From assembly GCA_964058845.1 (NCBI GenBank), contig CAXKVR010000213.1, forward strand, positions 45,710 to 109,709: a DNA stretch of 64,000 nucleotides, written 5' to 3'. Source of the stretch: Carex sylvatica (taxonomy: Eukaryota; Streptophyta; Magnoliopsida; Poales; Cyperaceae). This document shows positions 54,309 to 64,000 of the stretch, one piece after another. The position numbers and the translations under genes were made by a program. Under the pieces are notes generated by a model that made no database searches, was not told where the DNA came from, and saw nothing but the letters and a program-made list of their open reading frames with translations. Each line of letters begins with the position of its first letter. Position 1 is the first letter of the stretch.

Positions 54309-54672
54309 CAGGGGTGAAGCCAGAATTTTTGTCAGAGGAGAACAAAATATTATCGAATCGGATTTAAATTCATTAACTAATTGGATATTCGATAAAAAAC
54401 AATGCTTTGACTTATATTTTCTAATATTCTGACTTGTAATTTCTAATATTTTAACTTATAATTCTAATTATCAATTATAATTCAAGAAATTTATTTTGAT
54501 TTTAACACTAAATTTAACCCGAATTACAAATCAAACAATCAGAGAAGGCAAAAAAAAATTCAAAGGGAGCGATCAATATCGATAAATCACCACTAAAACT
54601 CAAAATCCAGAGAAGACGGCTCCAACCCCCCCCCCCCCCCCCCCCCCCGGGTCTATGCTGGGTCCGCCCCTG
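54309..54672. mobile_element. MITE with GGGGYGRA termini, containing a poly(C) tract
   Basis: This 364-bp element starts CAGGGGTGAAGCCAG. Its right end in reverse complement is CAGGGGCGGACCCAG. It is the inverted relative of 23123-23489 (shared GATTTTGAGTTTTAGTG on the minus strand). Flanking 8-mers GATACGGC and AATTCGGT match at only five positions, so this is an older insertion or the duplication has decayed. Confidence 0.65.
54626..54648 (+). repeat. Homopolymer run of 23 C
   Basis: This is an uninterrupted C tract followed by GGG, inside the MITE. Such length is rare in an AT-rich plant genome. The assembled length may not be exact. Confidence 0.9.
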
Positions 54673-57513
54673 AATTCGGTACACTTCTGTATCATGACCT
54701 TAGAAAAAAAAAAACAGAAAATAATTGGGTTTACCCACAAACTTCTACTATCGGAACGATGTTACATTTTGTAGTTTGTTTCCAAAAGTTGCATGAAGCA
54801 GAACTAAATTCTCGCTTCATTGATCCAAATAAATCTAAGAAAATCTAGACATGTACACATAAAATTCACCAAAACTTGAATTGTAAAAATGATTTATTTA
54901 AAACGGATAGTTTTTTTTTTTTTGATATCTATGTTTTATGATGGTGATTAGTGACTAGTGAATAGTGATTACCCATTGACATATGCATGTGCGTACCTTT
55001 GACAGGATGCTATATATGTATATCTCAAAAATTTAAACCCATACTTCCCTATCAAACTATACAAGCATATTCAAAGAGGACTTGTCATATTTTCTTAAAT
55101 TGCAAGGGTGGCCAATAATGCTCAAGCAGGCAACCAAGGGCTGATCGACAAATTTTAATTACTATAAAATTAATTAAACTAATAGTTGCAAAAATATGAT
55201 CCCTATGCCAAACTAATTTTGGACGTTACTACAGCTACTATATAATTGTTTCACGCATGATAACTTTTGAAAGATAGGAATTTGAACTTTGAAACATCCA
55301 GTAATAACTTTTAATATGGATCAATTATTAATGATTAAAGAATGAATTGCTTCCAGTACCATATAGTTAGGTCTTTCCCCTTCTACTTCAAATTCAAAGA
55401 TGATTAATTAAAGAATGAATTCATTGGAAAAAGTTCACATGCATGCATGTATTAATGTCATAATTTCAATGTTTTGATCTGGTCTTTCTGATTAATTTTT
55501 TATCTATTCGTAAATGGTTGAGATATAGAAGTCAAAGTATATCAATATGGTCATTAAAAAATAATTTCATGAAATGTCCATACTGACCCTTTTCTTGCAT
55601 GTTCATCAATGACTCGTACATTGACTTATTTGTATGACATAATTATTGAGATAATATAGTATGGTTTATTAAATTTTTGTTAAATGACTTCGTTCTAGTA
55701 TAATTTAATTACAGAAGTAAAAAAAAAATGACTTCATTTTACATATGTGATGATTATGTACCGATCAAGAGCCGTTTATATATACCAAATTAAGGATTTA
55801 CTTGGTTACCCCAGAATTAATGCTTGGTTTCCCTAGGATTTTTATCACATAGATAGTTAATCGTCTAGTTACGCATAAAATGTTGAAATCATAGATTGGT
55901 AATTGACCATCCACGTCAATTATCAATTCAAACAAATAGAAAGTCACCACTTAGAATTAAAAAGATTTAGTGAGAAATATTACTGTTTATATATCCCGTT
56001 CACTCTGTGGTTCAACTGACATGATTCAGATTTATTTTCAACTAACCATGCAAGGATGCTGGTATGCATGACATCATGTTGTTGACCTAACAGAAAAGGG
56101 AAAAAAATAGAATTGTGCTTCACCAAATGTCAAGCATTAATTTGTTGCGTAATATTAATCCAGTGTGGAATATATATAAATATCATTGTAGACATATATA
56201 CATTCTAGGTATGAAAACAAATTAAGACTCTAGAATAAAGCTTGAGTTTTGGGAAATGAAATGACATGTTTGTTGTAACTATATATAGGGCATACTATAT
56301 AATATATATATATTTGCAGCATGAACTAGAGGCAATTGTTATGGTTTTTTTTTTGGATGAAAAGGCAGCAACGTGGCAACTAGTTGTATATATGGAAGCA
56401 ACAATTAATGCTTGTAAAGACATTGTTCCATTTTAATGTTCAATGTACTACATTATGCGCGCAATTAGTTGGGGGTAACCATTTAGGGACCCAAGAAAAG
56501 TTGAACCTTTAATGGTCATTGAAAAGTTAAGCATTTAATGGTCAGGTTGATGATTTGTCCAGTACTAAGGAACTTGCAAATATATGGAGTTGAGTAAAAT
56601 TAATTAGAATCCTAAATAACTGCATGTAATTTATCACGGATATTTTTTAATATATCAATGTAAAATTATCTGGAAGTGTTTTCCAACATATTAAACAGCT
56701 GAGATTTATTTATCCTTTGAAATTAAAAATCAAGTAACACTATTGTACTGCTAAAATTAATTTAATTGGTATTTCAAATTAACAGAAAACTGTGGAGAAA
56801 TTATTTTTTGCATCAAGCCAGTAAATGATAACGAAACCACTGATATCATAGTTTTAGCGAAAAGAAAAAAAAATGTAGTATAAGTACTATATATGTAATA
56901 AATTTTTTTTGTCAAATCATGACATTATTAATGGCGTGGGAGTTGTTAAAGGAATTAATGAGATAACAATGACATGCGCTTTTGTTAAAGAAGAAAGCTT
57001 GCAATGAAGGTTCAGTATTATTGTAAAATTTGTACTGCTAGCTTACTCATTAACTTTTGCTCCTTTTTTGCTTATATTAATAATCGAACAAGTATGAATC
57101 ATAAATATATACATCTCAATAGAAAATGACTGGTTTTTTCTTTTAATTAATGAGCAGAAAGGTTCAGCCCAAGTTTATCTCATTCTCACGAAAAAAGAAA
57201 AAAGAAATAAAAAAGAAGAAAAGAAAACCAGATTGATTCATGAATTTCAAGATAAGGATTATATATCAGCAAGTAATTCCTAGTATCTATATATATTTAT
57301 ATGTCGTAGTTCTCTTTATATGTTAGTGTACAAAACTAGAAGAGGAACGGAAGGAATTTTCAGCATCTCCTCCCGGACTCTAGATCATCCACAACAAAAT
57401 TTACATGGATAATCCGGCTCCCTCCTGCTATATATCCTATCTATTGATCTATTATCAACATTTTGTTGCAAAAAGGAAGAAAAAGAAGAAGAAGAATGTA
57501 TCTGCCGCTCTCT
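54673..57513. other. Intergenic DNA downstream of the phospholipase gene
   Basis: AT-rich with no supported gene. The part near 57300-57513 is likely to include the 3' untranslated region of the phospholipase mRNA, which is transcribed leftward. Confidence 0.5.
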
Positions 57514-58857
57514 TTAAATATTGAGAGATTGTACTACGTTGCCTAATTGAAAGGCTGCAGCCTCGAATCTCCATGCGTTATCTAAACTTTGCTTGGAGAT
57601 AAAATCTTTCAGTGTTGTGAAAATGTCTCCACCTTCACTTTTCATTTGAGCCATCTGCGCAGGGCATTTCAGCAACCCTAGGTATGCATCCAAATCATGC
57701 ACACATGCCGGGTTGTTCATCTTGAAGAAGTTCAATGCCAATTCAACTCCTACATGTGTGTAGCAGGAGCAACTCCATGGCATATCAAACCTCTCCCCTA
57801 AAGCCCTCAAGTTCTCATTTAGGAACACACCGGGTAGTTTCGTTACCGGGTCATTCACATTTACAACTCTTAGAACCTTAACACCGAGCTCTTCGCATCT
57901 CTCCTTAAACCCTAAATTTCCAACCCTCGGACCTGCATAAGAATATACCGTGATTGGGATTTTCCTTCCAGAAGCATCCCGGTTGAGCCCTAGTTCGGCC
58001 AGGTCATAGCCAAGCAGTGTTGCTAGAGAGCTTCCCATGCTGTGCCCGGCCAATGTGATGCTGATATCTTCATCCTTGTATATATTAATGAGGCGTGAGA
58101 TCTCAGAGAGGAGTTGATTTCTGCAACAGCCTGTGGTGAATTTCGCACTGTTGTCAGATGAGGTGTACAAGCTCAAAAACCCTGATTCCACCTTGACATC
58201 TGGCCGGTCATTGTGGGGGTCGAACCTTGCCGGTGTGAGCGAGCTCATCAAGTTTGCAACCCACTCAGCACTTGTGATGGTCCCTCTGAATGAGACAATT
58301 ATATCCCTTCGACCCAAACGCCTGATCTCTTTCTCATCTGTGGCGACTGCAACGTATCCAATCCAACGGCTACAACAAGTCGGCATGTCAATACCGGGTG
58401 TTGCATAGATGTACTTGGTGACTGTGTAGCCTGAATGGCCCAAACCAGTTTCTTGCATCATGCGGCTCTTCCCGTATTTACAATTGAGATACCTCTTCGA
58501 TCTTGGGTCCAAATCAAAGGCCTTGTAGCATGCCGTTACCAATTCACCGTACCGGATTATCTCAGCCCGGAGAAGCGGATGCAGTGGTTCCATCAAATTT
58601 GCCCAATCAGATGCACCTTGGATCTCTTTCCACATGTTGGAAAGTGAAGGTCTGGGCTCGGTACGAATAACCGGCAATGTTTTGGTGATATTTCTGATGG
58701 AAACTGACGGTGCTGATGTACTGGTTGCTTGGTTCTGACGGCACAAGTTAGATGGCACAGCAACTGCCGTAGCTGTGGCAGTGGCGTAGAGCCTCGTTGA
58801 TTGATGCTTGCGGTGCGATATGAGAGAAGAGCTAGACATAGAAATGCTTGATGCCAT
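57514..58857 (-). CDS. Chloroplast class I phospholipase A1 (PLA1-I beta/gamma type), single exon
   Basis: This is a 447-residue uninterrupted frame. A TAA sits directly upstream of the ATG in the same frame, which fixes the start. Residues 1-60 are rich in Ser, Thr, Ala and Arg with no acidic residue before E67, as in a plastid transit peptide. The conserved region begins [15 protein letters not shown]. It includes [33 protein letters not shown] and VESGFLSLY, then the lipase box GHSMG (271-275) with nucleophile S273, acid D336 in [10 protein letters not shown], and probable catalytic H387 in CVHDLDAYL. Known role of the family: sn-1 hydrolysis of plastid glycerolipids, releasing fatty acids that can feed jasmonate synthesis. 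It resembles PLA1-I beta2/gamma more than DAD1, but the exact paralogue is not certain. No intron or defect is seen. Confidence 0.93.
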   Translation of the reverse strand: MASSISMSSSSLISHRKHQSTRLYATATATAVAVPSNLCRQNQATSTSAPSVSIRNITKTLPVIRTEPRPSLSNMWKEIQGASDWANLMEPLHPLLRAEIIRYGELVTACYKAFDLDPRSKRYLNCKYGKSRMMQETGLGHSGYTVTKYIYATPGIDMPTCCSRWIGYVAVATDEKEIRRLGRRDIIVSFRGTITSAEWVANLMSSLTPARFDPHNDRPDVKVESGFLSLYTSSDNSAKFTTGCCRNQLLSEISRLINIYKDEDISITLAGHSMGSSLATLLGYDLAELGLNRDASGRKIPITVYSYAGPRVGNLGFKERCEELGVKVLRVVNVNDPVTKLPGVFLNENLRALGERFDMPWSCSCYTHVGVELALNFFKMNNPACVHDLDAYLGLLKCPAQMAQMKSEGGDIFTTLKDFISKQSLDNAWRFEAAAFQLGNVVQSLNI

Positions 58858-59010
58858 TTAATTTGGGTTATTTTTTTTAATATTTTATGCGCTTAGTTTT
58901 TCTTTGGGTTGGTGTGAGAGTGAGGAAAAGATAGAGGAGGGAGAGAAGCGAGAGAGAGGCGGATACTAATTGGGTGTGATGTGTGCGATCAATATATATA
59001 TATGAGTATA
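58858..59010 (-). promoter_or_regulatory. Leader and TATA box of the phospholipase gene
   Basis: On the minus strand CATATATATATATTGATC (about 58989-59005) is a good TATA box, about 135 bp before the ATG. A leader rich in CT repeats (CTCTCGCTTCTCTCCCTCC, near 58935-58957) follows, typical of plant 5' untranslated regions. Position and composition are seen; function is inferred. Confidence 0.55.
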
Positions 59011-60555
59011 TGACGAGATGTTGAGCCACAAAATAACACGGTTTGTGTTGTTAACTCACATGCTTCATCCGGTCGCTATTACTCATTTTTCTCCGTTTGT
59101 TTTCAAACTGAGCCGTCCATGCATCTCAGAAATTCAATTCGATACTATATGTACTATATATGTACATTGTTGCAGCAATGTATGCTTAAATCATAATTAT
59201 ACAAACAATATAATTCATCCACTTAAGTTGATATCGAACCAGTTTAATTATTTGATATCATACAAACATGCTTTGATCCATTATTGTTCATGCATCACTA
59301 AATTAAATGCATGGTGTTGTTAAAGGGATATCTCCAGTACAGAATGTAATGGGGAAAAGGAGCTTGTCTACCAAATGGCGACCAATCACCGAGTGGACTT
59401 TTTGGAGTTAAGCCACGTTTGGCGCGGGGCAATTGACTGCGGAAGTACTGAGAGGAACTGAGGGAGTGATGAACTTTTTTAATTATTTTTTGGACGGTTG
59501 GGTTCCGGATTGCGGCTCTTCGACCTGTGGGGCCCATAAACAGAGAGAGAAAGGTAAAAGGGAGTCCTTTTTTTTCTTTTGAAGTTTCCTTTGAATATGT
59601 ATGAGTATGATCGAGTGGATATTCAACCGGAAAAAGAGTGGGGACTGAGGACCCAGGGGCACACAGGGGATCTTTTGGAGAAAAAACAAAAAAACAAAAA
59701 AAAAACAAATAAGTGAATAATATAGAATTGCTATATTAAATTTATACTTTGTTATATGATAATATATTAAATTTTTTTATAATTTTAATGTTGCATTCTA
59801 TTTGTTAGTGTTTATTTTAATTTAAAATTAAATTATTCCTCCAATACGTGTTTTTATTCTCAGGACGAAACCGGAATAATGGCAACACACTCTTTGAAAG
59901 TTTATTATTAAATTATAAATAGCATAAACAAACGTTGACTAAAGTTCAAATCTTAAAAAAATAATAAAAAAATACCAAGTATACGTAGCTAACAATTAAT
60001 TCATGAGTCATGTTTAGTTTTGGAACATTCGCCTGTGTATAAAAATGAAAGAAGCAATGGAAACCTAATAATAAAATAGTCGTGGGCTAACATGCGTAAA
60101 AAATAATTTATAGTTAAGCGTGTTTGGGGAGTTTATAGTTTTTGAATCGGTAATCTAATCGAAAACCTACTCCCCTTGTTCTAAAAGGGTACTCCAACTG
60201 GCACACATTTACAAGAATTTGTTTTTTGAAGTAACTTGACGTCGCTAGCTAGCTATGAGATTATTTATACATTTAGCATTAGCATTGCAGAGAGAAAATA
60301 TGCATTGATTTAAAAATATAATAAATAAAATGATTAATTAAATAATGAAATGTTATTAATTTAAGTAGGAGGCGGAACAAAAAACTGAGACAGGGAGCCA
60401 GAACATAAGTATTTTATAATTTCATCTTAATAGAGTAATTAATAATATATCTTTTGTAAAAATTAAAATATTAAAAAGACGAAGCTGAAAATTTCAATTT
60501 GTAGGGAAATTCTTAACACCCCTTTCGCTCGACTAGTTTTGACCTTGAATTTAAC
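59011..60555. other. Upstream intergenic region with a GC-richer block
   Basis: The block 59330-59670 is clearly less AT-rich than its surroundings and leaves a 136-codon minus-strand frame open (59708-59298). The frame has no known domain and is low in conserved features. It may be a promoter-distal island or an old insertion. The remainder is AT-rich with no supported gene. Confidence 0.4.
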
Positions 60556-60930
60556 AGTTTATATGCATATTGCATATCGGTCCATATTAACATAGATTTA
60601 TATTTTTATTTTCAAAGTTAAACAGTTAATTCTTACCAATCAATATGATATTCATATGAAAATATACTTAGATGTCAAATTTTACATTATTTAGGATTAT
60701 TTAACTACTTTTTAAATAGAAAATTATTTAATCTAAAATTTGGACCATCCGAAAGTATATTTTATATATATATAAAAAGATAGTAAAAAATTTATAAACA
60801 ATACAATATAGTCTTGACGTATATTTTCACATGAAGATAATATTAAAATGATTAAATCAAATATTTGAATTTTAAAAATTAAAATATAAATTTATAATAC
60901 GAGCTGATATGCACTGTGCATAATTCTTAG
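60556..60930. mobile_element. Decayed palindromic Mutator-type MITE
   Basis: GTCAAATTTTACATTATTT and AATATACTTAGA at the left pair with GATAGTAAAAAATTTATAAA and GACGTATATTTTCACATGAA at the right. TTTAAATAGAAAATTATTTA lies near the centre. The core matches the family at 24.9-30.5 kb, but both tips are worn. Confidence 0.5.
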
Positions 60931-61010
60931 CCTCACATTATCTATCATCAAACTTTTTGTGGCACATATATCTCATTTATGTACCACGCATTTAATTAAG
61001 GAGCCATATA

Positions 61011-61367
61011 TTATATGGGAAAAAACGAATCGAATATGGAGATGATAGTGGTAAAATTATTTTTATATTCGTTTTATTTTTTGAATATAAATACGGATAT
61101 GGATAAGGATCAGATCAGATATTTAATAAAAAAATATATAAATATTATTGAAAAATATATCAAAGATTATAAGCTAATTATAATGATGAATAACATAATA
61201 TTTTTAATAATATATATTAAACTATATAGTATATATCTACTATTTGAAAACGGATAATTGAAATATATAATATCTGTATTCATATCCATACAGATATTCA
61301 GATATTGAATATCCATATTTAATTTTTCTAATATAGATCAAATATTATCTAGTCCATTTTCACCCCC
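61011..61367. mobile_element. Degenerate hAT-like element
   Basis: This 357-bp block has ATCC/GGAT-rich subterminal sequence (CGGATATGGATAAGGATC, ATATCCATA). The right tip is CCATTTTCACCCCC, the same GGGGTGAAAA type as at 19867. The left tip is decayed. Flanks GCCATATA (61003-61010) and TCCATATA (61368-61375) are a possible 8-bp duplication with one mismatch. The 80-codon frame inside is not considered a gene. Confidence 0.5.
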
Positions 61368-61375
61368 TCCATATA

Positions 61376-62188
61376 CAGAACTGGATTAAAAGAAGTCGAA
61401 CCAAGAAAATATGGGAAGACAAAAGAAGTTGGCAAAGAGAGGAGAGTGTTACGGTATAGTGCATGTCAGAAGGTACAATTCAAAACTTTACTAAGCACTA
61501 TATACGACCTTACCATAACATGATGTCACTGAATTTACTGAGCACTATATTTCTCGAGTATGATGTCACTGAATATCTCAGGCTTAAGATCCGACACCAT
61601 GCAAACCATCAATGACACGAAACACAGAACCCATCTGATGTTTGCATATGGTCACATTCGATGCCATATAAACTCTTATATGCATCCATAGGATATTATA
61701 GCTGAAAATCGTCCACTTTGTTAATTCCCATGCTAATCTCGTGCAACTAGTGTCCCTTGGTAATTGCTTAGATTAGGGATATTTAGAGGATACCACTTTA
61801 GTCCCAACAAGTGAACTAAATGGTGTCACACTCTAGGAACAAGCTGAATTGCTTCAGCCATCATATGAATCCAAACTATAGAGTCAAAACCATTTGCTCT
61901 AGGACACTAACTCTATCAGAGAGAAAAAAGGTTTTGATTTATGTATCACACTGTTAAAAATATTAATAAAAAATAAGATGTTCTCATTCAGTTCGTGGTT
62001 TTGTTAATTATTTTAAATTTGGGAAGAGCTTGGAACTCGCAATGAATGAATCTATTTTTCCTCTGTAACAAGAAACATTACAACTATCAATGTGGCAGCA
62101 CACTATCATATGGAATTCTTTTATTCTGTGGTGAATGTTTTTTTAAGAGAAAGGTCGTAAGCTATATTGTACAAAATATGAAGTACAT
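61376..62188. other. Intergenic, repeated ATGATGTCACTGAAT motif
   Basis: CATGATGTCACTGAAT-type sequence occurs at about 61519 and 61559, each near GAGCACTATAT / AAGCACTATAT. The later part (61640-61920) reads like retrotransposon LTR DNA, but no boundaries are found. Confidence 0.3.
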
Positions 62189-62351
62189 TACTATAAGAAT
62201 GAGATAGTATCTGCGAGAGTATTCGCGAGGGTATCGTCGCAGATACTCCTATCGGTAATACCGATACATTCAGTAAAAATACTTTTATGTCGGTGTACCC
62301 TCCCAGATAGTCACTTTTTACCCTCGCATATAATGTTTCATTCTTGTAGTA
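62189..62351. mobile_element. Miniature CACTA-like element
   Basis: This is a 163-bp sequence. The left end TACTATAAGAATGAGATA and right end TTTCATTCTTGTAGTA are inverted repeats, close to the CACTACAAGAA tip of many plant CACTA elements. Subterminal GCGAGGGTA / TACCCTCGC also pairs. No clear 3-bp duplication. Confidence 0.5.
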
Positions 62352-62639
62352 GTTTCAATCATAGTACGCGTTATTTGAATATCAGTATTTAAGGTGTTAA
62401 AGTATAGTACAATACTAAAAATAGAGTGGGATGAATTATGAACTCTACTCATATTTACTAATAAGTAGTTTCATAGTTGTATAGCCTCAATAGATGATAA
62501 CATTGATAATTATTAAATTGTGACGTGAGGAGCCATAACTTCAGTAACACAAAAGAAGAAGAAAGGTGAAAGGCTAGTACAATAGATGTAGAAAGTGGAG
62601 AATAGAAATTTTAATTATGTATTGAAATTTAATTGTATT

Positions 62640-64000
62640 TTATTTTTGTATAGTTCTTATATGGTTCAATTATCTCTCATCTTATTTTGGGTTCACTTTT
62701 AGACCTTCTCAATCACCACAGCAAATCCTTATAACTGAGAGTATTGGACCAGATATCTTTGGAGTTGCTGATATGGTACCTACTCCAACTGCTACTGGGA
62801 TTGTCTCTCTACTAGTACCATCACCTCCCCCAGTTCTGTCTTACATAACTATCTCAGTTCCTTCTGAGCCCCTCACACAACTTGCTGCAACTGTTACTCC
62901 TAACCTTCATCCCCCACCCTGTACCTATACTTATTGTACACCCCTCCCCTGCTGACACTACCATACCCAATCTCACCAACAACTTCCTTACTTCTTATTT
63001 GCATAATGCCCCCACTAACATTGAACCCAAAGATGATTATGATTCAAATGGCTTCAAGATCGTGTCTCTATCTACTCCTGAAATAATTTCCATTAGCTCT
63101 GATAGCTCCCTTCCAGCACAAAAATCTTCTCTCCCTCAACCCAAAAATGAGCCCTCCTTCTCCACCCCAATCCCATCTCCTTCATAAGCCTCACCTCAAT
63201 TTCCCCTGGATATTCCCCTACCCCTCATCACACCCCTCCAAGGAGAAAATTTTCATCCTCTGGAAAATACACCATCTCTCTCTCTTCCCTGGACCTCACT
63301 TGTATCAACCTGGAAGAAGCACTCAATTGTCCTTTCATAGCCAAGTGTAGAGGCAATGGCTAACTCGCAGACCTTAGCACAAAAGACAATCCTGTCATGG
63401 TTGTCAAGCTATTCGTACTCCTCATTAATCAGCTGACCATTTCCCATTCTATTCCTCCCCTAGGTGGTGCATCCCCCAGGACAGGCAGTTTTGACACTCC
63501 AATCACCTACTGTCATGGAGAGCACTCCCACCAGAAAAAGAGGATCAATGTGGGCTCTCTAAGAAGAAGTGTCAGGGTCAAAGTTGCTGGAGAAGCAGTC
63601 ACCGTCATGCTCACCATAGCCGATAATAGGGTTCAGTCTAGTTCCAAATTGAGGAGTGGAAAAAAAAGTATCCCTTTGATTCTTAATTTTTCATATACTA
63701 AATTGACCACCTCTGAGGTAGAAATGTTATTTAGGGCTTACAATATTAGACTAGAGATTAGTGACATTTAAGCTGGAGACATAGTTAGAGGCATTCAAAA
63801 CTTAGATAGATATAAGTTTGAGAATCTCATTCAGCAGACCTTTAGCAAATTGAGATCAAGTAGATTTGATTGTTGCCTAATATTAGATTATGATGATCTT
63901 GGGAACCTTAGGATTCAATGATTTTACTTAATTAGAACATTAGAGGCTTGAATGCTTTTAGAGAAAAGCAAATTATTATAGATATGTTGAAAGACTATAA
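62640..64000 (+). mobile_element. LINE 5' portion: ORF1 remnant and start of ORF2, runs off window
   Basis: The stretch 62773-63187 is Pro/Ser/Thr-rich, like the linker of plant LINE ORF1. The frame 63397-63771 encodes RRSVRVKVAGEAVTVM and LRSGKKSIPLILNFS, resembling the ORF1 C-terminus of plant LINEs. At 63918 an ATG begins the ORF2 endonuclease: MILLN, a TAG (63933-63935) where the family has tryptophan, then NIRGLNAFREKQIIIDMLK to the window end. Several stops show that it is inactive. Confidence 0.75.

Noticed and set aside
58133..58647. Plus-strand frames of 70-91 codons
   Set aside because: They are antisense to the intact phospholipase A1 gene.
59298..59708. 136-codon minus-strand frame upstream of the phospholipase gene
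   Set aside because: The block is GC-richer than its surroundings, but the translation has low-complexity ends and no known domain. Kept only as an intergenic note.
61015..61257. 80-codon frame rich in Ile, Tyr and Lys
   Set aside because: It lies wholly within a degenerate hAT-like element and has AT-driven composition.

Overview
The window is AT-rich nuclear DNA from a flowering plant, probably a eudicot. I cannot name the species. It holds spliced genes with GT-AG introns, a chloroplast-targeted plant lipase, and typical plant transposons: Ty1/copia and LINE retroelements, En/Spm CACTA, hAT, Mutator-like and PIF/Harbinger-type MITEs. I found no bacterial-style operon, CRISPR array or prophage. 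Most of the sequence is transposable elements at different stages of decay, many nested in one another.

Only two genes look intact. At the left end (271-1133, + strand) is a three-exon gene for the 52-residue RNA polymerase II/IV/V subunit 12 (NRPB12). Its promoter has TGGGCC/T site II motifs and telo-boxes. Near the right end (57514-58857, - strand) is a single-exon gene for a plastid class I phospholipase A1.

Layout. 2.7-5.6 kb: nested hAT remnants and an ~800-bp direct tandem duplication. 7.6-11.8 kb: two inverted Mutator-like elements bracketing 2.3 kb with gene-like fragments; their target duplications show this interval has been inverted. 11.9-24.8 kb: LINE tails, a Tourist-like MITE, gypsy LTR remnants, a 33-bp minisatellite, SINE-like sequence and four hAT-type or foldback insertions with clear target duplications. 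24.9-30.5 kb: a dense nest of about twelve palindromic ~0.4-kb elements in (TA)n tracts, sharing an inner core but with different ends. 30.5-41.9 kb: a 9.9-kb Copia element (- strand, 2.05-kb LTRs) inserted in an older + strand Copia element. 42.6-43.4 kb: an LTR-like repeat with a 38-42-bp minisatellite. 44.9-52.6 kb: a palindromic Mutator-type element split by a 7.3-kb En/Spm CACTA element carrying TNP2, TNPA-like and Ulp1-like remnants. 52.9-61.4 kb: further MITEs around the phospholipase gene. 62.6-64.0 kb: the 5' part of a LINE that runs off the window.

The most unusual observations are the swapped target duplications proving an inversion, the palindromic family that keeps its core and changes its termini, and the repeated loss of tryptophan codons (TGG to TGA/TAG) in unrelated elements. 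Every transposon coding region seen is broken. Calls rest on reading the sequence, splice logic, terminal repeats and target duplications; no database search was possible.
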